NCBI GenBank assembly: GCA_963660615.1
Contig: CAVKYE010000003.1
Location: 1-64,000 of the forward strand
Length of the DNA stretch: 64,000 nucleotides
From: Coprosoma sp963660615
GTDB taxonomy: Bacteria > Bacillota_I > Bacilli_A > RF39 > UBA660
Direction: 5' to 3'
Program-made: the position numbers and the translations under genes
The notes under the pieces: generated by a model
The model's database searches: none
What the model was told of the DNA's origin: nothing
The model's input: only the letters and a program-made list of their open reading frames with translations
In this document: in pieces, positions 55,393 through 64,000 of the stretch
How the letters are laid out: every line of letters begins with the position of its first letter
Numbering within the stretch: position 1 is the first letter of the stretch

Positions 55393-56196
55393 ATGCCTAG
55401 TAGAATGGAAAAATATTATGGACATGGGGCTTATAAATCTAAGGATAAGACTCGTAGTAATAAAAATAGGGATTTATATAGTGAAATTTATACTTATGGC
55501 AAATATTCTAATATTGAAGGCATTGCTTCGATTGACAAGGCTGGAGAGGTAGATTTAGATAAGGTAAGGGAAATGATTAATAATCGCGAGAATTATAGTT
55601 CTTCTAGGAAGTATCGACGAGCTATTTCTGATGAGGATTTGTCCTCTTCGCCTAAGGTTGAAAGGCATTTTGAAAAATTAGAGGATCGTAATTATGATAT
55701 TAGGGATGTTTTGAAGGAGGCTCATGAAAATAAGGCTCCTGATGATAAGGAACGTAGTTTGAAAAATGAGCAGTATAATGTTTTGAAGAATTTGGATCTT
55801 CAGGAGGAGTTAAAGAAACAGACTTTAAGGCCTACAGAGGATGATGGTGATGATTTAAGGGAAATGATTCAAACTATTACTAATACTAGTATGCTTAATA
55901 AGATGGGGGATGTGGATTTGGCTTCTTCTTTGCTTTCTGATTTGAAGGATGATGATACTAAAATTGGTGAGATTGAAAATGTTGATGAATTGCTTGATGA
56001 TGAGGCTTCAAAGTCTGATGTGCCTTTGTATGATAAGTCATTTTTTACTTCTAGTTTGAAGCTTAATAAGTCTGATTTTGCGGATTATGGTGATGAGGGC
56101 GGTAAGAAGAATGTTTTTACAATTTTGATTATTGTGATTTTGGTGGTTATTATTATCGCTTCAGCGGCTGTTCTTATTATGAAGTCTTTTAGTTAA
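55393..56196 (+). CDS. Tail-anchored hypothetical protein (267 aa)
   Basis: ATG after AGGAGGTTGATCGCAG. Long charged, probably disordered N-terminal region (Arg/Lys-rich first 80 residues, then acidic) and one C-terminal membrane helix (VFTILIIVILVVIIIASAAVLIM). Similar layouts are seen in uncharacterised proteins of this bacterial group. The last 36 bases overlap the end of gerAB on the other strand. I do not recognise a family. Confidence 0.65.
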   Translation: MPSRMEKYYGHGAYKSKDKTRSNKNRDLYSEIYTYGKYSNIEGIASIDKAGEVDLDKVREMINNRENYSSSRKYRRAISDEDLSSSPKVERHFEKLEDRNYDIRDVLKEAHENKAPDDKERSLKNEQYNVLKNLDLQEELKKQTLRPTEDDGDDLREMIQTITNTSMLNKMGDVDLASSLLSDLKDDDTKIGEIENVDELLDDEASKSDVPLYDKSFFTSSLKLNKSDFADYGDEGGKKNVFTILIIVILVVIIIASAAVLIMKSFS

Positions 56197-57255
56197 GCAT
56201 TTTGTATATGTTATTAATGTGGGAAATAAAAGTAGGGAAAGTATTATTATTATCATAGGACCTTGAAGGATTTTTACGGCTTCTGCACTGTTTTCAAATA
56301 GTGTTTGGTCTAGTAATATTAGTATTAAACAGGCAATTATGATTATTATTTTGTCTGTTTTTTCTTTTGTTTTAAATGTTTTTTTGATGGTGCTTGTCAT
56401 GAAGTACATGCTTAGGGTTAGGAGGATAAATAGGGCGATTATCCATTCTAGGGATAGGATGCTTTCTAATCTACTTATGAAATCTCCCATTTGGAGTTTT
56501 TTTAGTAGGTGAAATTCGGGATATTCAAATAGGGTTCCTAGTGGGGCACCAAGGACTCCTATGGTTAAAAAGGCGGCGTTTGATAGGCTTAAAAGGGCTA
56601 CTATATAGAAGCTAATGGTTATTTTTTTGTTATAGTTTTCTATTTTATTTTTTGGTATTGCTAGTAAGAATATTAGGGGGATGATGTTATAGGTTATCAT
56701 TATTAGGATACCATGGATTATATTTTTGGTGCTTGCTTCTAGGTATGGTTTTAGTTTTTCTATGTCTAGGCCATTAAATAGTCCTGTTATGATAAAGATT
56801 ATGGTGAAGACTACTAGGTAAAACATTATTAGGCTTGTTTTTGATATGGCGTTTATGCCTTTAAATAGGGCATATATTAGGGGTATTATGAAGCATATGG
56901 CAATAAAGTAGGTGTTTGTTTTGAAGAGAAACTGGGAGTAGACAAAGTGAACTAAATCTAAGAATACGATTGCACTGAAGGTGAAAGCACCTATGATTAA
57001 TAGGAGGTTTAAGGGTGTTCCTATTTTTTTAAATATGGCTTGGTTTAGTTCTGAGAGGGTTAGGTTTTTATTATAGTTATGGATATGCATAAATATAAAT
57101 AGTGGTATGAGGCCTACTATTATTGATAATATGGCGCTTATCCATGCGTCTTGTTTGCATATTAATATTAGGTTTCCTAGGGTGAGTCCTATGTATCCTC
57201 CTCTTATGATAAACCATATCATACTATTATATTCAAATGCGGAAATTTTTTTCAT
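56161..57255 (-). CDS. gerAB: Spore germination permease, GerAB family
   Basis: 364 residues, about ten membrane helices of the APC superfamily (opening KISAFEYNSMIWFIIRGGYIGLTLG, then ILSIIVGLIPLFIFMHIHNYNKNLTLSELN). In the germinant receptor the B subunit binds the nutrient in the spore inner membrane. It is the last gene of the operon (order A-C-B), touching gerAC by one base. Confidence 0.9.
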   Translation of the reverse strand: MKKISAFEYNSMIWFIIRGGYIGLTLGNLILICKQDAWISAILSIIVGLIPLFIFMHIHNYNKNLTLSELNQAIFKKIGTPLNLLLIIGAFTFSAIVFLDLVHFVYSQFLFKTNTYFIAICFIIPLIYALFKGINAISKTSLIMFYLVVFTIIFIITGLFNGLDIEKLKPYLEASTKNIIHGILIMITYNIIPLIFLLAIPKNKIENYNKKITISFYIVALLSLSNAAFLTIGVLGAPLGTLFEYPEFHLLKKLQMGDFISRLESILSLEWIIALFILLTLSMYFMTSTIKKTFKTKEKTDKIIIIIACLILILLDQTLFENSAEAVKILQGPMIIIILSLLLFPTLITYTKCLTKRLHNKNSR

Positions 57256-58427
57256 TATTCTACCTCCCTAATGGTTTTATCTAAGGCGCCGGTTGATTTT
57301 ATTTTTAGGTTTGTGTTTATTTTTATGTTTAGTTTTTGATAGTATTTGTTTTCCCAATTTTTTTCTATTTTTTTCCACTCTTTTGGATAGTTTTTGTATA
57401 TTTTATTGCCATAACCGAAGACGTCGGCTTTATATTTTTGCATTGTTTTTTTTATGATGTTGTTTAGGTCTTTTTTTAGTGTTTGGTTTAGTTTTTTTTG
57501 CATGTTTTTGATGGTGTTTGGGTTTTCTAGGGTATCTTTGGTGTTTATTTCGGTTATGAAACTTTGTCCTTTTATGTTTATTTCGATGGTGTTTGGATTT
57601 TTTATTTTTGTTTTTGTTTTTATGGTGCTGGATGATATATTTATGTTATTGTTTTTGTATTTGAAGGTGTATTTGAATTCTTTGGCCATGTTGTTTAGGG
57701 TGTTTATTAGTTGGCTTTCTTTGTATGTGGCGTAGCCTTTGAATTTGTCTTTTTTATATATGGCAAGTCCAGTTAGGTTTAGGTAGGCTTGTTGCTGTGT
57801 GCTTTCTAGGTTTTTTTGGGTACTTCCTTTTTTTTCGTTTCCTTTTATTTCGATGCTTGGTAGGACGGGGTCGTTTCCTTTTTCAAGAATTTTTTCGATG
57901 AAGGAGAGGTAGTCGGTTGCGAATATTACTGATTGGGTGTCTTCGCTTGATTCTAATAGGGTGGCTATGCCTTGTGAGGGAAATGATTCTAGGGGGGATA
58001 CTATTTTTAGGATTTCTTTTGCTTTGGTGTTTTTGGCTTGCATTAGGTAAAATTGGCTTCTGGTTCCTGGGTATCTTAGGAGAAAGTCAGCTACGTTTAG
58101 GAAACCTTCTTTACCTATTTCTTCGGATATTATGACGACGTTTATGTGTCCTAGGTAGAGTTTTTTTGGGTTTTTGAAGTCTATTTGTTTGGCGGCTTCG
58201 GATAGGGTTTTTCCTTTTCCAGAGTAGACGGTGGTTTGGGCTTCTCCTTCTTTGCTGGTGGTTTGGCTTTTTGGGGAGTTGGCGATTAGGAAGCTTAGTT
58301 CGTAGGTGTTATTTGTTTTGTCGATGGCGACTCCGGTTATGATGGCAAGTTCGTTTAGGTCTCTATAGTTTTTGCATCCACATAGTAAGAAGCAAAGTAG
58401 TATTAAAATAATTATTTTGTTTTTCAT
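57255..58427 (-). CDS. gerAC: Spore germination lipoprotein, GerAC family
   Basis: 390 residues. Lipoprotein signal with LCGC (MKNKIIILILLCFLLCGCKNYRDLNELAIITGVAID); body with the GerC family pattern (GHINVVIISEEIGKEGFLNVADFLLRYPGTRSQFYL). The lipid-anchored C subunit faces the outer side of the spore inner membrane. Overlaps gerAA by 4 bases. Confidence 0.93.
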   Translation of the reverse strand: MKNKIIILILLCFLLCGCKNYRDLNELAIITGVAIDKTNNTYELSFLIANSPKSQTTSKEGEAQTTVYSGKGKTLSEAAKQIDFKNPKKLYLGHINVVIISEEIGKEGFLNVADFLLRYPGTRSQFYLMQAKNTKAKEILKIVSPLESFPSQGIATLLESSEDTQSVIFATDYLSFIEKILEKGNDPVLPSIEIKGNEKKGSTQKNLESTQQQAYLNLTGLAIYKKDKFKGYATYKESQLINTLNNMAKEFKYTFKYKNNNINISSSTIKTKTKIKNPNTIEINIKGQSFITEINTKDTLENPNTIKNMQKKLNQTLKKDLNNIIKKTMQKYKADVFGYGNKIYKNYPKEWKKIEKNWENKYYQKLNIKINTNLKIKSTGALDKTIREVE

Positions 58428-59875
58428 TTTTGCCTCCTTATGTTTTTTTTGTTTATGTAGTCTGGCCTTTTATATATTTTTGGGAAGGTGAAGCGGGCGA
58501 TGGCGTCTTTTTGACCTGATAGACTAAATGGACTAAATGGTGCCATGTAGTTTGTGCCGAAACTACCAAGGGAGGTTAGTTTGAGGGCGAATATTATGAT
58601 GGCTGATATTAGGCCTATTAATCCTAGAAGTATTGATGAGAGGATGAATATTAGTCTCCATGTTCTTATTCCGTTTATGAAATCGGGGTCTGTGAAGATT
58701 AGGCTGCAGATGGAGGTTATGGCGATTATGATTACGGCGATTGGGGATACTATGCCAGCGTTGACGGCGGCTTGTCCTAGGACGAGGGCTCCTACAATAC
58801 TCATGGATGATCCCATGTTTGATGGTAGTCTTATATCACTTTCTCTTAGGATTTCAAAGATTGTCATTAATAGTAGTATTTCGAACCAAGTTGGGAAGGG
58901 GACGCCTTCTCTTTGGACGGCTAGGGATATTAGGAGTTTGTCTGGAACGACTGTTTGGTCGAATGTGGTTATGGCGATATAGATGGCTGGGGTGAAGAGG
59001 GTTACTATTAGGGCTAGGACTTTTAGGAGTCTTGTTATACTCATGTTGAAGGGCTTTTGGTATTCGTCTTCTTGGGTGTGGATAAAGTCTATGAAGACTG
59101 ATGGCATGATTAGGACGTATGGTGAGTTTTCGACTAGTATTACTATTTTGCCATCTAGTAGGGCTTTTGAGGCTTGGTCTGGTCTTTCGGTGCTTACAAA
59201 TTGGGGGAATGTTGAGGGGTTTTTGTCGATGTAATCTCTTAGGTTTCCACTATCTAAGATGCCATCTATGTCTATTTTGTTTAGGTCGTTTTTTATTTCG
59301 TTTATCCATTTTTTTTCTACTATATCGTTTATGTAGGCGATGCTTACTCTGGTTTGGGTTCTTCTTCCGACTTTTACTTCGTCAAACCATAAATTTTGGT
59401 CTTTTATTCTTTTTCTTATTAGTCCTAGGTTTTTTGAGTGGCTTTCGGTGAAACTATCTTTGGGACCTCTTATTACTGGTTCACTGGTTGATTCGGTGAC
59501 GCCTCTATCTAGGCTTGCTCTTGTTTCCATAATTATGGCTTCGTCTTTTTCGTCTGTTATGATGATGGTGAAGCCTGATGATAGATAATACGGGAATTCT
59601 TCGAAGTTTTTGGTGGTGAGGATTTGGCTATTAAATATGTTGTTTTTTAGGTTGTTGTAGAGGCTATTAAATATGCTTTTGTCTTTTCCAATGTAGTCTA
59701 CGGCTTTTATGATGAAATCGCTGATGGTTGTGGTGTCGCTTGAGCTTTCCATGAATATTATACCGACGTTTATTCCTTTGATGGTTATTAATCTGGTGTT
59801 TAGGTCTTTACTATTTCCGTATATTTTTTTTATTTTGTTTAGTACTGTTTTGACGTTTTTGTCTATTTTTTCCAT
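58424..59875 (-). CDS. gerAA: Spore germination receptor subunit, GerAA family
   Basis: 483 residues. N-terminal cytoplasmic region (1-280) with DRGVTESTSEPVIRGPKDSFTESHSKNLGLIRKRI, the hallmark of GerA proteins, and a membrane part (about 285-440: PFNMSITRLLKVLALIVTLFTPAIYIAI; GSSMSIVGALVLGQAAVNAG). First gene of the operon. It responds to nutrient and starts release of ions and DPA from the spore. Likely under forespore sigma-G control, though I did not see a clear promoter. Confidence 0.95.
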   Translation of the reverse strand: MEKIDKNVKTVLNKIKKIYGNSKDLNTRLITIKGINVGIIFMESSSDTTTISDFIIKAVDYIGKDKSIFNSLYNNLKNNIFNSQILTTKNFEEFPYYLSSGFTIIITDEKDEAIIMETRASLDRGVTESTSEPVIRGPKDSFTESHSKNLGLIRKRIKDQNLWFDEVKVGRRTQTRVSIAYINDIVEKKWINEIKNDLNKIDIDGILDSGNLRDYIDKNPSTFPQFVSTERPDQASKALLDGKIVILVENSPYVLIMPSVFIDFIHTQEDEYQKPFNMSITRLLKVLALIVTLFTPAIYIAITTFDQTVVPDKLLISLAVQREGVPFPTWFEILLLMTIFEILRESDIRLPSNMGSSMSIVGALVLGQAAVNAGIVSPIAVIIIAITSICSLIFTDPDFINGIRTWRLIFILSSILLGLIGLISAIIIFALKLTSLGSFGTNYMAPFSPFSLSGQKDAIARFTFPKIYKRPDYINKKNIRRQK

Positions 59876-59988
59876 ATTATCACTATCCTTACATTTATTA
59901 TTGACGTTATACTAAAAAATAATCATTATTTGGTAATTTTTTTTAAACTACATGTGATATAATGTTTTTAGATTTAGGAGGTATTTTT

Positions 59989-61158
59989 ATGATTGTTAAG
60001 TGTGAGAGACTTGATGATAAGGGAAGAGGTATTGTTTATGTTTCTTCTAAAGTTACTTTTGTTCCTAATTTACTGCCGATGGAAGAAGCGGATATTTTGA
60101 TTACTAAGTCTAAACGTAAATATAATGAAGGTAAGGTTTTAAGACTTTTGAAGGCATCTTGTTTTAGGGTTAATCCAGACTGTCCTTATTTGAATTGTGG
60201 TTGTCATTTGAAACATTTGGATTATAGCGAGCAGCTTAAGTATAAAACTAATAAGGTTAAGAATATTCTTTTTAAGTTTGGTCATGATGTTTTTAATGTG
60301 AAAGATATTGTAAGTGCGGAGATTTGTAATTATCGTAATAAGGTTACTTTGAAGGTTTTTGATGGTGTGGGTTATTATGAAAATGGTTCTAATAATTTTA
60401 TTTGTATTTCTTCGTGTTTGATTGCGAGTCCTAGGATTAATGTGGTTATTAAGAGGCTTTCTTCTTTGAATCTTAATGGTGTAAGTGAGATTATTATTAA
60501 GGATTTTGAGGATGTGATGGTTGTTATTAAGGGTAGTATGGATGTTTCTTTGCTTAAGGATGTTTGTGATATTATTTTTATGGATGGTAAGCTTGTTTAT
60601 GGAAAGGAATATACTAAAACTAATATAAATGGTTTTGATTTTATGGTTTCTAAGGATGCTTTTTTTCAGGTTAATAGGTTTTTAACGGAGAAGTTATATT
60701 CTAAGGCTTTGGAGTATGCTGGAAGTGGGGATATGGCTTTTGATTTGTACTGCGGAACTGGGACGATTTCTTTGATGCTTAGTAAGAGTTTTAAGAAGGT
60801 TATTGGTATTGAACTTAATAAGGAGGCTGTTATTTGTGCTTTAGATAATAAGAGGATTAATAATGTTTCTAATGCGGAGTTTATTTGTGGGGATGTTTCT
60901 TTGGAGATTCAAAAGATGGATGGATGTGCGGATGTGATTGTGGTGGATCCTCCTCGTAGTGGGTTAACTAAGGAAGGTATTAATAGTATTTTTAGAATTA
61001 GTCCTTCTAGGGTTGTTTATGTTTCTTGTGATCCTGTTACTTTGGCTAGGGATTTGAATATTTTGAAGGAATTTTATGATGTTATTGAGATTACGCCTTT
61101 TGATATGTTCCCACAAACTTATCATGTTGAAACAATTTGTATGTTAGAAAGAAAGTAA
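59989..61158 (+). CDS. RNA (uracil-5-)-methyltransferase, RlmD/TrmA family
   Basis: 389 residues from the ATG at 59989 (TTTAGGAGGTATTTTT). N-terminal [4Fe-4S] Cys set in NPDCPYLNCGCHLKHLDY, then the SAM-binding DLYCGTGTISLML, VDPPRSGL and the catalytic region YVSCDPVTLARDL. Makes 5-methyluridine in 23S rRNA or tRNA; the family (RlmCD, TrmA, RumA) cannot be told apart from sequence here. Divergent from gerA. Confidence 0.9.
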   Translation: MIVKCERLDDKGRGIVYVSSKVTFVPNLLPMEEADILITKSKRKYNEGKVLRLLKASCFRVNPDCPYLNCGCHLKHLDYSEQLKYKTNKVKNILFKFGHDVFNVKDIVSAEICNYRNKVTLKVFDGVGYYENGSNNFICISSCLIASPRINVVIKRLSSLNLNGVSEIIIKDFEDVMVVIKGSMDVSLLKDVCDIIFMDGKLVYGKEYTKTNINGFDFMVSKDAFFQVNRFLTEKLYSKALEYAGSGDMAFDLYCGTGTISLMLSKSFKKVIGIELNKEAVICALDNKRINNVSNAEFICGDVSLEIQKMDGCADVIVVDPPRSGLTKEGINSIFRISPSRVVYVSCDPVTLARDLNILKEFYDVIEITPFDMFPQTYHVETICMLERK

Positions 61159-61418
61159 TTAAATGTTAGTAGTAGAGGTTGGTTTTAAATTAAATGAAAA
61201 TCTATTAATTGAACATAATGCAATTAATAGATTTAATTGCAAAACACATGATATATATGGACTAATAAGAATCTTGATAATATGACAGAAAATGAAATGA
61301 AAAATTCTTGCATTAGATTAAGAATAACAGAAGGCTTTGGTGGTGTTGGCTTTTCTGGTGTATCAAAAATTAGTTATAGATTTATAATTTTATAGTAAAT
61401 AAGGATAATTAAAAAGAA
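61159..61418. other. Accessory stretch with gene debris
   Basis: A-rich, unlike the upstream gene. It contains inverted repeat halves around ATCTATTAATTG/CAATTAATAGAT (about 61200-61233) and a 37-codon frame from 61282 (MTENEMKNSCIRLRIT...), probably a gene fragment. No intact gene. Confidence 0.5.
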
Positions 61419-61745
61419 TTGACTTTAGATGAAGTTAATGAGTATATCAAAAAACTAGAAAGTAATGGATATGTTAAAGTTTTTGATACTTCCAAAATTG
61501 ATTATCAATACTCTATTGGTGATATAAAGTCACGAATACAATTACAAGATATTGAAAATGTTGGTTTCTTGCTTTATTATGATAATCATGATTATTATGA
61601 ATTATCTCTTGATGATCAAAGAAAGGCCTTGATAGATGAATTAAATAATTATGGATTTAATTTTAATTACGAAACATTAGGGTTAGATAAACTTAGAACA
61701 TTATATTATAAAAAAGAGATGTATAGTAAAAATAAAAATGGTTAA
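61419..61745 (+). CDS. Hypothetical protein (108 aa), possibly fragment
   Basis: TTG start without a clear RBS (AAAAAGAATTG). Composition is Tyr/Asp/Asn-rich; RIQLQDIENVGFLLYYDNHDYYEL suggests a small alpha/beta domain. It may be the end of a larger broken gene in this accessory stretch. Confidence 0.4.
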   Translation: MTLDEVNEYIKKLESNGYVKVFDTSKIDYQYSIGDIKSRIQLQDIENVGFLLYYDNHDYYELSLDDQRKALIDELNNYGFNFNYETLGLDKLRTLYYKKEMYSKNKNG

Positions 61746-61852
61746 AGGTGATATGTTTTTTAGCCAGTATTCAGTAAAAGTATATGTTCCTTGACCAGTA
61801 TCTAGGCGTGTGGAGAGTGTATATGTGTTAGAAAGAAGGAGATGATAAAAAG

Positions 61853-62869
61853 ATGGCAAAAGATTTAATCGTAAGAAGTAGTAGTGCTGAGTTCTTAATA
61901 TTTGAAAGACAAACTCATGATAAAGGAATTCAAGTTAGATTTGAAGATGGAGATTTATGGCTTACTCAAAAAGCAATAGGTGAGCTATATAATTGTTCAA
62001 CAGATAATGTTTCTTTACATTTAAAGAATATATATAATGCTTTTGAACTTGAGAAAAATTCAACTGCCGAGAAATTCTCGATAGTTCAAAAAGAAGGAAC
62101 CAGGGATGTCAAAAGAAATGTTCAATATTACAATTTGGACGCTGTAATATCCGTTGGCTATAGAGTTAACTCTGATAGAGCTATTCAATTTAGAAGATGG
62201 GCGACTTATATATTGAAGGAGTTCTCAAAAAAAGGCTATATAATAGATAAGAAAAGAATGGCAAATGGAGCGTTTTTTGATGAAGATTATTATGATTCAT
62301 TACTTGCAGAAATAAGAGAAATAAGATTATCAGAAAGAAGGTTTTATCAAAAAGTTACTGATATTTATGCAACAAGTGTGGATTATGATAAAAAGTCTCC
62401 TACAACAATTAAATTTTTTAAAAAAGTTCAAAATAAAATGCACTTCGCGGTATCAAAACAAACTGTTGCTGAAATTATATATAACAGAGCTAATTCAGAA
62501 AAGGATCATATGGGTCTAACTTCCTGGAAAAACTCTCCTAATGGAAAAATTTTAGAAACAGATGTAGTAATAGCTAAAAATTATTTATCTAAAGAGGAAT
62601 TAGAAAGTTTAGAACTAATAGTATCAGCTTTTCTGGACTTAGCAGAAAATAGAGCAAAAAAACATATTCCAATGACAATGGAAGATTGGACTACAAGAAT
62701 AGATAAATTTTTATTAGCAGATGATTTAGATATATTAAAAGATGCTGGTAAAATATCTCATGAAATTGCTTGTGATAAAGCATTAACTGAATTTGAAAAA
62801 TATAGAATAAAGCAAGATAAATTATATAAATCAGATTTTGATTTATTATTAGAAGAAAGTGATAAATAG
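61853..62869 (+). CDS. RhuM-family protein
   Basis: 338 residues, RBS AAGGAGATGATAAAAAG. Matches RhuM: FERQTHDKGIQVRFEDGDLWLTQKAIGELYNCSTDNVSLHLKNI, NVQYYNLDAVISVGYRVNSDRAIQFRRWATYILKEFSKKGY, and the C-terminal KKHIPMTMEDWTTRIDKFL. Originally described from a Salmonella pathogenicity island; in Bacillota it is common in genomic islands near restriction systems, function unclear. A-rich composition agrees with horizontal acquisition. Confidence 0.92.
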   Translation: MAKDLIVRSSSAEFLIFERQTHDKGIQVRFEDGDLWLTQKAIGELYNCSTDNVSLHLKNIYNAFELEKNSTAEKFSIVQKEGTRDVKRNVQYYNLDAVISVGYRVNSDRAIQFRRWATYILKEFSKKGYIIDKKRMANGAFFDEDYYDSLLAEIREIRLSERRFYQKVTDIYATSVDYDKKSPTTIKFFKKVQNKMHFAVSKQTVAEIIYNRANSEKDHMGLTSWKNSPNGKILETDVVIAKNYLSKEELESLELIVSAFLDLAENRAKKHIPMTMEDWTTRIDKFLLADDLDILKDAGKISHEIACDKALTEFEKYRIKQDKLYKSDFDLLLEESDK

Positions 62870-63233
62870 TTAAATAGCATAAAAAGTAAGATAAGTTAAT
62901 ATTTTAAGAGTAAGAGTAGAAGTAGGAAATTGATATATACATAATAAACATTAAACCATTAAGAGTGTTTATTATGTAGTAGTCAGTTATACCCAAACAT
63001 ATAAAAAGCAACTTTTCATAATTAGCAAACACATCACGTAGAGTGCGTGTCTTTGCTATGTTGTAAAACCCTTATAAAATAAGGCTTTTGTAAAATTTCA
63101 AATCTTAAAAATTTCACTTATTTTGATAAAAAAACGCAAAAAAGTCTAAAAAAAAGAATAACCTAGTTTGCGTATGGTATGTTTATATGTAGATATAGTT
63201 TGTATTATTTATGAAGAAATGGAGATGTGTATT
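62870..63233. other. Non-coding stretch with hairpins
   Basis: No gene seen. It has a perfect 12-bp inverted repeat ACATAATAAACA (62939-62950)/TGTTTATTATGT (62966-62977), an imperfect hairpin built on TAGCAAA...TTTGCTA (about 63022-63059), and a CCTTAT/ATAAGG terminator-like stem at 63065-63089. Could be the trace of an excised element end. Confidence 0.5.
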
Positions 63234-64000
63234 ATGGAACGAAAACAATTGAAATATTTAAATGGGGTTTATTATACTGATATTGATATAACTACAGATG
63301 AATGGAAGGAAATGTTGGTGAATAAGGATATTTTTACTGTGGATTCTTTAAAAATGTTGAATTATTGGTATGAACAGGCTGATTATATGGCAACGAGTAA
63401 AGAAATTATGGATAAGTATCAATTAAATTATAAATCAAGTCCTTTTAATGGTATTGTAATAGGACTTGGTAAAAGAATAATTAAATATTTAAATCGTTTT
63501 GAAGTAATTGGAACTGATGGAAATAAGTCTTATTTTATATTGCCGTTTGAGGGGTGGCATGAAAATTTTGATTCTGGTGGTAGATTTGTTTGGAAAATTC
63601 GTTCGGAATTAGTTCAGGCTATTGAGGAATTAAATCTTTTTGAAGATGTTTCTGAAACTTATGATGATGATTTGCAAAACATTGGAATAATTGAAAAAAG
63701 GGCTGAAGGGAAGGTTAAAGTTAGTTATACAACAAAGTATGAAAGGGATAAAAGAAATAGAAGGCTTGCAATAAAGTTGCATGGGACAAAATGTGAAATT
63801 TGTGGTTTTGATTTTGAAAAGGTTTATGGTGAAAGAGGTAAAGGATTTATTGAAGTCCATCATATAAAACCTTTATATGAAAATCAAAAAGAAGTTATTA
63901 TAAATCCTGAAGAGGACCTTATTTGTGTTTGTTCTAATTGTCATAGAATGTTTCACCGAAAAAAGGATAGGGTTCCTACTCCGAAGGAATTAAAAAAAGA
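63234..64000 (+). CDS. HNH endonuclease, McrA-like (partial, runs off the end)
   Basis: 255 codons visible from the ATG at 63234 (GGAGATGTGTATT upstream). The N-terminal ~160 residues are a specificity-type domain (GRFVWKIRSELVQAIEELNLF; LNYKSSPFNGIVIGLGKRI); the C-terminal HNH zinc-beta-alpha module has CEICGFDF, FIEVHHIKPL and DLICVCSNCHRMFH. HNH nucleases of this make-up act as modification-dependent restriction enzymes. The last residues read TPKELKK; few codons should be missing. Confidence 0.88.
   Translation, partial: MERKQLKYLNGVYYTDIDITTDEWKEMLVNKDIFTVDSLKMLNYWYEQADYMATSKEIMDKYQLNYKSSPFNGIVIGLGKRIIKYLNRFEVIGTDGNKSYFILPFEGWHENFDSGGRFVWKIRSELVQAIEELNLFEDVSETYDDDLQNIGIIEKRAEGKVKVSYTTKYERDKRNRRLAIKLHGTKCEICGFDFEKVYGERGKGFIEVHHIKPLYENQKEVIINPEEDLICVCSNCHRMFHRKKDRVPTPKELKK

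Overview
The window looks like one chromosome piece of an AT-rich, spore-forming, anaerobic member of the Bacillota (Firmicutes). It has a GerA-type germinant receptor operon, a dacB-spmA-spmB-rluB cluster as in Bacillus, glycyl-radical pyruvate formate-lyase with its activase, a small ferredoxin, RmuC, and an rnr-smpB-ssrA block. TGA is used as a stop and tryptophan is TGG, so the standard bacterial code applies. Host genes on the + strand are rich in T and G; the prophage genes are rich in A. I cannot name the species from the sequence alone.

Layout. 1-2.1 kb: end of an Rpn/PD-(D/E)XK-like gene and a small cluster with a type VII secretion flavour (WXG-like protein, DUF4176 protein, and a possibly frameshifted partner). 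2.2-9.5 kb: a VirD4-like coupling ATPase, a rhodanese, rmuC, a YjdF-like membrane protein, rnr and smpB. 9.5-9.9 kb: ssrA (tmRNA). 9.9-42.2 kb: a nearly complete siphovirus-type prophage integrated in the 3' end of ssrA, bounded by 20-bp att cores (9881-9900 and 42215-42234). 42.3-46.4 kb: debris of other mobile DNA (KilA-N gene with a stop, broken serine recombinase, a large orphan gene). 46.4-61.2 kb: core genes (tag, pflB-pflA, CmpB-like protein, lipoprotein, dacB-spmAB-rluB, ferredoxin, gerA operon, RlmD/TrmA-type methyltransferase). 61.2-64 kb: a second accessory stretch (RhuM protein, HNH nuclease running off the end).

Prophage order: integrase; a 750-bp interval packed with candidate small RNAs; PemK/MazF-like protein; DnaQ-BRCT protein; CI-like repressor; the operator/promoter switch; Cro-like protein; an array of three opposite-strand accessory genes (DUF4145, membrane protein, DUF2513), each divergently paired with a small early gene across an almost identical promoter/RBS repeat; DnaD-like replication protein; small early genes; a second tyrosine recombinase; late regulator; an out-of-place tail-chaperone-like frameshift gene; HNH, TerS, TerL, portal, protease, capsid, connectors, tail tube, tail chaperone with a -1 slippery site, tape measure, Dit, a propeller-Gp37 fusion, baseplate/receptor proteins with an AAAC microsatellite, holins and amidase.

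The repressor switch is unusually legible: a 17-bp palindrome fills the spacer of the rightward promoter, a second copy abuts the leftward -35, and a third copy of the same operator (GACAA-N-TTGTC) sits upstream of the PemK-like gene, tying it to lysogeny control. The most promising undescribed items are the repeated divergent cassette array (14.4-16.8 kb), the cluster of structured RNAs between integrase and PemK (11.1-11.8 kb), the 26-bp RNA-only hairpin at 17.5 kb, and the second tail-chaperone frameshift gene at 22.4 kb. All functional calls are from reading motifs and context; no database search was run.
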